Assembly (NCBI GenBank): GCA_000469685.2
Contig: LS997562.1
Span: forward strand, 5,706,015-5,770,014
Length of the DNA: 64,000 nucleotides
Source of the DNA: Haemonchus contortus
Taxonomy: Eukaryota; Nematoda; Chromadorea; Rhabditida; Trichostrongylidae
Direction: 5' to 3'
The notes under the pieces were generated by a model. That model was not told where the DNA came from and ran no database searches. It worked only from the letters and a program-made list of their open reading frames with translations. A program made the translations under genes and the position numbers. Positions 61,601 through 64,000 of this stretch are shown here, piece after piece. Numbering within the stretch: position 1 is the first letter of the stretch; each line of letters starts with the position of its first letter.

Positions 61601-63979
61601 TTAAGAGCACGATAGAAAAATTCAAGGTCCTCCGGGTAGCCAGTACGTATGTCTTCCTTGAAGCCGTTCAAATGGTCGTAGAGATCACGAGAAATAAACC
61701 ACGTCGGAGCGATTAGAGTGGGACCGTGAGAGGTGAATACCTAGAGCATTGATTATACTACTGGAATAATAAAGCTACGACTCCATATGAATAAACGAAC
61801 CTGACATCTCAACTGATCATTAGACAAGCCATTAGCCCACTTGGTGTACCGATCCGTTGATCCTTGCGGTAATCGACAAAAATTGCTTCCTGAAAGGTTT
61901 ACCATCGATTCTTGAATGTAAATGAAATAATTGAAAAAATACTAAAGTTGCACGGAGTTTTGAAAAAAAATAAGACGTTCAATGGAAATCAATTTTTGAT
62001 AAGATATGTAACGCACCGGACACACTGCGAATGTGAGAACCTACTGTTAGGTAGAAAAGGTCACTTCACACCTAAGTGCTAGGCGCCCTTAATTAGCTGC
62101 GAAAATTCGATGGTTATTATACATGTTCACGTCAAATTGAATAAATGAAGAGGATAGCGAAATGAAGCAAACGAAGTCTCTAAATAAGTACATGTTTTTG
62201 AATTAGTGAGAATTCCTAATCACTAGTTGAAAGTCAGGTTTTCGTGCCCAAAATCTTTCAGATTTGCAGTTGAACCTCGAATATCGTGGAAATCATTAAA
62301 CACTTGCATATGCTCGAAATGGCGGGATTAGTTCATGGGATGGGTTTAGTGACCTCTCACTGACGTGACTCAAATACTTCCCTTTCTTAACGTTGCTATT
62401 CACTTCATTTATATGCATCCTATTCTTTTAATAGCGATATGCAGTACAAGACCATTTTCGGAATTTTAATTTTCACTTCTCGCAGCCAATTAAGGCCGCT
62501 AGCACCTAGGTGTGAAGTGGCTTTTCGCGCCTCGGGAACGCATTCGACCACCTCGGGATCACACCCGGGTGGGTCGAGTGCGTTGTTCATTGTAAAATAT
62601 GCAAATTCTACCCGTTCAGGAAAGTAATATCCTTCAAACACTTCAGTTTCTTACAGCTGCCCTCTTCTTTACTTATCTACCTCTTACTAGCTCGATGAGA
62701 TATACGGATGGTATTATGACCATCACGTTCCCCCACAACAAACTTCCTTTTCTCCCTTCGGGTGAAAAAGGTCTCTCGACAGGAAATATGCTATTCGATA
62801 GGCATTTGGACTGCCTACAACAACCTTTGGATGTCGACGTAATATTCAAGTTTGTGCTTTTACTTCCCGAAGAAACTGAGCATCGATGTGGTCGTGGTAT
62901 AGTGGATGGAAAGCTCAACATCTGTGCGATTCGATATGCGGGCCATGCTTCAGCCGAGAATTGTTCATCCTAATGCCCCTTTCAATTCAATCAATGAGTA
63001 TCTGCTTTTACTATGCCTTTTAGGGATTAGTGACGCCCCACACAGTTTTTATGCTCCCAAGATAGTCTGCTATAATCAGAGCTCAGATCTCCTAAAAATG
63101 GAAAGCTTGAGGGTATTGGGGGCTATCAGACTTGAGCAATGGGCCATATCTAAGTGCATGGTAACGGTTCATACAACTACTCCACCACTTCTCCTACGGC
63201 ATAATATCTGCGATGGACTGCCTCATTGAACAACCAGATGGCTGTCCTGATAAAGTGAAAGAGTGGACGTGCACCCTGATAGAACAGGAATCGGAATTCC
63301 GAAAAACACCCAACCCAATTTGAAGAAGAAACCTGTTTTGTCGACATTTGTCGACTAGAAATCAAAATTTTGTCTGATGGTTTTACAACCAGATTTTTAA
63401 CCCAAACCTATGAAGACTGATGAACTGTCCACACAAGAACGAGCCAGGTCGTATTGCGCTTGAATACGCAAGGGATGTGATAAGTCATCAGCATCGCAAA
63501 AACAAATATAACGACCACAGCCCATTTCAATAGCTCGATTCTTCGCATAACCGACTCCTGTAAAATAAGTAAAGGTAAAGAAACCAGAAGCAATCAGCTC
63601 AGATCCGGTACCTCCACTATCTAATCCGCTCCCGATCTTAAGCTGTACACCTCGGGCAGCGAATTTGGGAACGAAATTTTCAATACAGGTAACCGTTGCA
63701 TCAGTACTTCCGTCATTATACACGCATACCTGCAAAAACTACTTTCAACTCAAAGTTGAAATGGAGTTTGTTGAGAATTCACCTCCCATGTCCCTTCAAA
63801 TGTTTGGTTCAGGAGGGAATCCAGGCAATCTTCAATATAAGGCATGCCATTCTTTACCGGGATCACAACGGACTGAAACGCTCAATGTAGTTGAATAGCG
63901 AAAATCGAAAAAAGGAAACTATCTTCACTGACCACATCCATCCACTAACCGTCAAGCCGTACTTGTCAAAAGGGAATTT
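58616..63979 (-). CDS. B3GNTL1: Family 2 glycosyltransferase, B3GNTL1 orthologue (N-terminus possibly beyond the window)
   Basis: Predicted GlcNAc-type transferase with a GT2 (GT-A) fold; the natural acceptor is not firmly known for this family. Exons run 63872-63783, 63729-63612, 63557-63408, 61889-61801, 61740-61576, 61442-61261, 61210-61073 and 58733-58616. They are in phase throughout and give 349 residues. A possible 30-base exon, 63979-63950 ([10 protein letters not shown]), precedes them. Motifs are [28 protein letters not shown] and CDADD (metal-binding DXD-like), then [43 protein letters not shown] and the C-terminus [19 protein letters not shown]...GRDFIHFS. The last motifs are diagnostic for the B3GNTL1 family. 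Two introns are very short (54 and 50 bases). One donor, GA|GTTTCT at 61261, is weak but needed because the frame would otherwise stop. The last intron is 2.3 kb. No start codon is seen, so the 5' end is incomplete. Confidence 0.92.
58734..61072. other. Large last intron of the glycosyltransferase
   Basis: This 2.3-kb intron has no recognised exon or repeat. A short TA microsatellite lies near 60186-60203. Confidence 0.5.
62062..62530. mobile_element. MITE-like inverted repeat in a glycosyltransferase intron
   Basis: CACTTCACACCTAAGTGCTA, followed by CCTTAATTAGCTGCGA, at about 62069-62105 is mirrored at about 62482-62524 (TCGCAGCCAATTAAGG, TAGCACCTAGGTGTGAAGTG). The ends are about 45 bp with a few mismatches and enclose roughly 375 non-coding bases. 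Target-site duplication is not evident. Confidence 0.55.
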
Positions 63980-64000
63980 CTGAAATGTGAAACAGCACAT

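Noticed and set aside
62599..62973. 124-codon plus-strand frame inside the glycosyltransferase intron
   Set aside because: It has no domain or splice support and overlaps an antisense frame of equal quality.
1..64000. CRISPR arrays, bacterial operons, prophage or plasmid genes
   Set aside because: No regularly spaced repeats or prokaryotic gene structure were found; all supported genes are spliced and metazoan.

Overview
The window looks like nuclear DNA of a nematode, most likely a clade V (strongylid, hookworm-like) parasite. The signs are a cuticle collagen, GT-AG introns as short as 44-60 bases with TTTCAG-type acceptors, acceptors just upstream of start codons as expected for spliced-leader trans-splicing, and spliced orthologues of the Caenorhabditis genes hrp-2, ttx-7 and dylt-1. 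The species itself is inference. Genes are sparse, exons are small, and much of the rest is mobile-element debris.

Left third (1-19 kb): this part is mostly accessory. A minus-strand first exon runs off the left edge. A four-exon minus-strand gene (2561-3389) has one exon that is open in two frames. A 4.4-kb inverted-repeat (foldback) element with tRNA-like ends occupies 5694-10088. A multi-exon gene of unknown function lies at about 11256-12682, with a piggyBac-like TTAA element in one intron. It is followed by a 525-bp TA-flanked MITE, a duplicated tRNA-like unit, SINE copies and non-LTR retrotransposon scraps.

Middle (19-40 kb): this holds the complete 11-exon hnRNP Q/R gene hrp-2 (minus), a two-exon HMG-box gene (plus) and a three-exon cuticle collagen (plus). 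Between them lie further SINE copies, a second copy of the 525-bp MITE and a G-rich foldback element.

Right third (41-64 kb): three well-supported minus-strand genes lie head to tail. In transcription order they are a B3GNTL1-type family 2 glycosyltransferase (running toward or off the right edge), inositol monophosphatase ttx-7, and Tctex-type dynein light chain dylt-1. ttx-7 and dylt-1 are only about 0.4 kb apart and look like an operon pair. The glycosyltransferase is separated from ttx-7 by about 7.7 kb that holds SINE copies and orphan exons.

The spliced models for hrp-2, ttx-7, dylt-1, the collagen, the HMG-box gene and the glycosyltransferase were built by hand. They keep reading phase across every junction and give total lengths that fit their families. 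I found no bacterial, plasmid, CRISPR or viral gene content. The most unusual features are the nested foldback element, the family of tRNA-derived SINEs (eight copies), the two-frame exon and the conserved minus-strand cluster.
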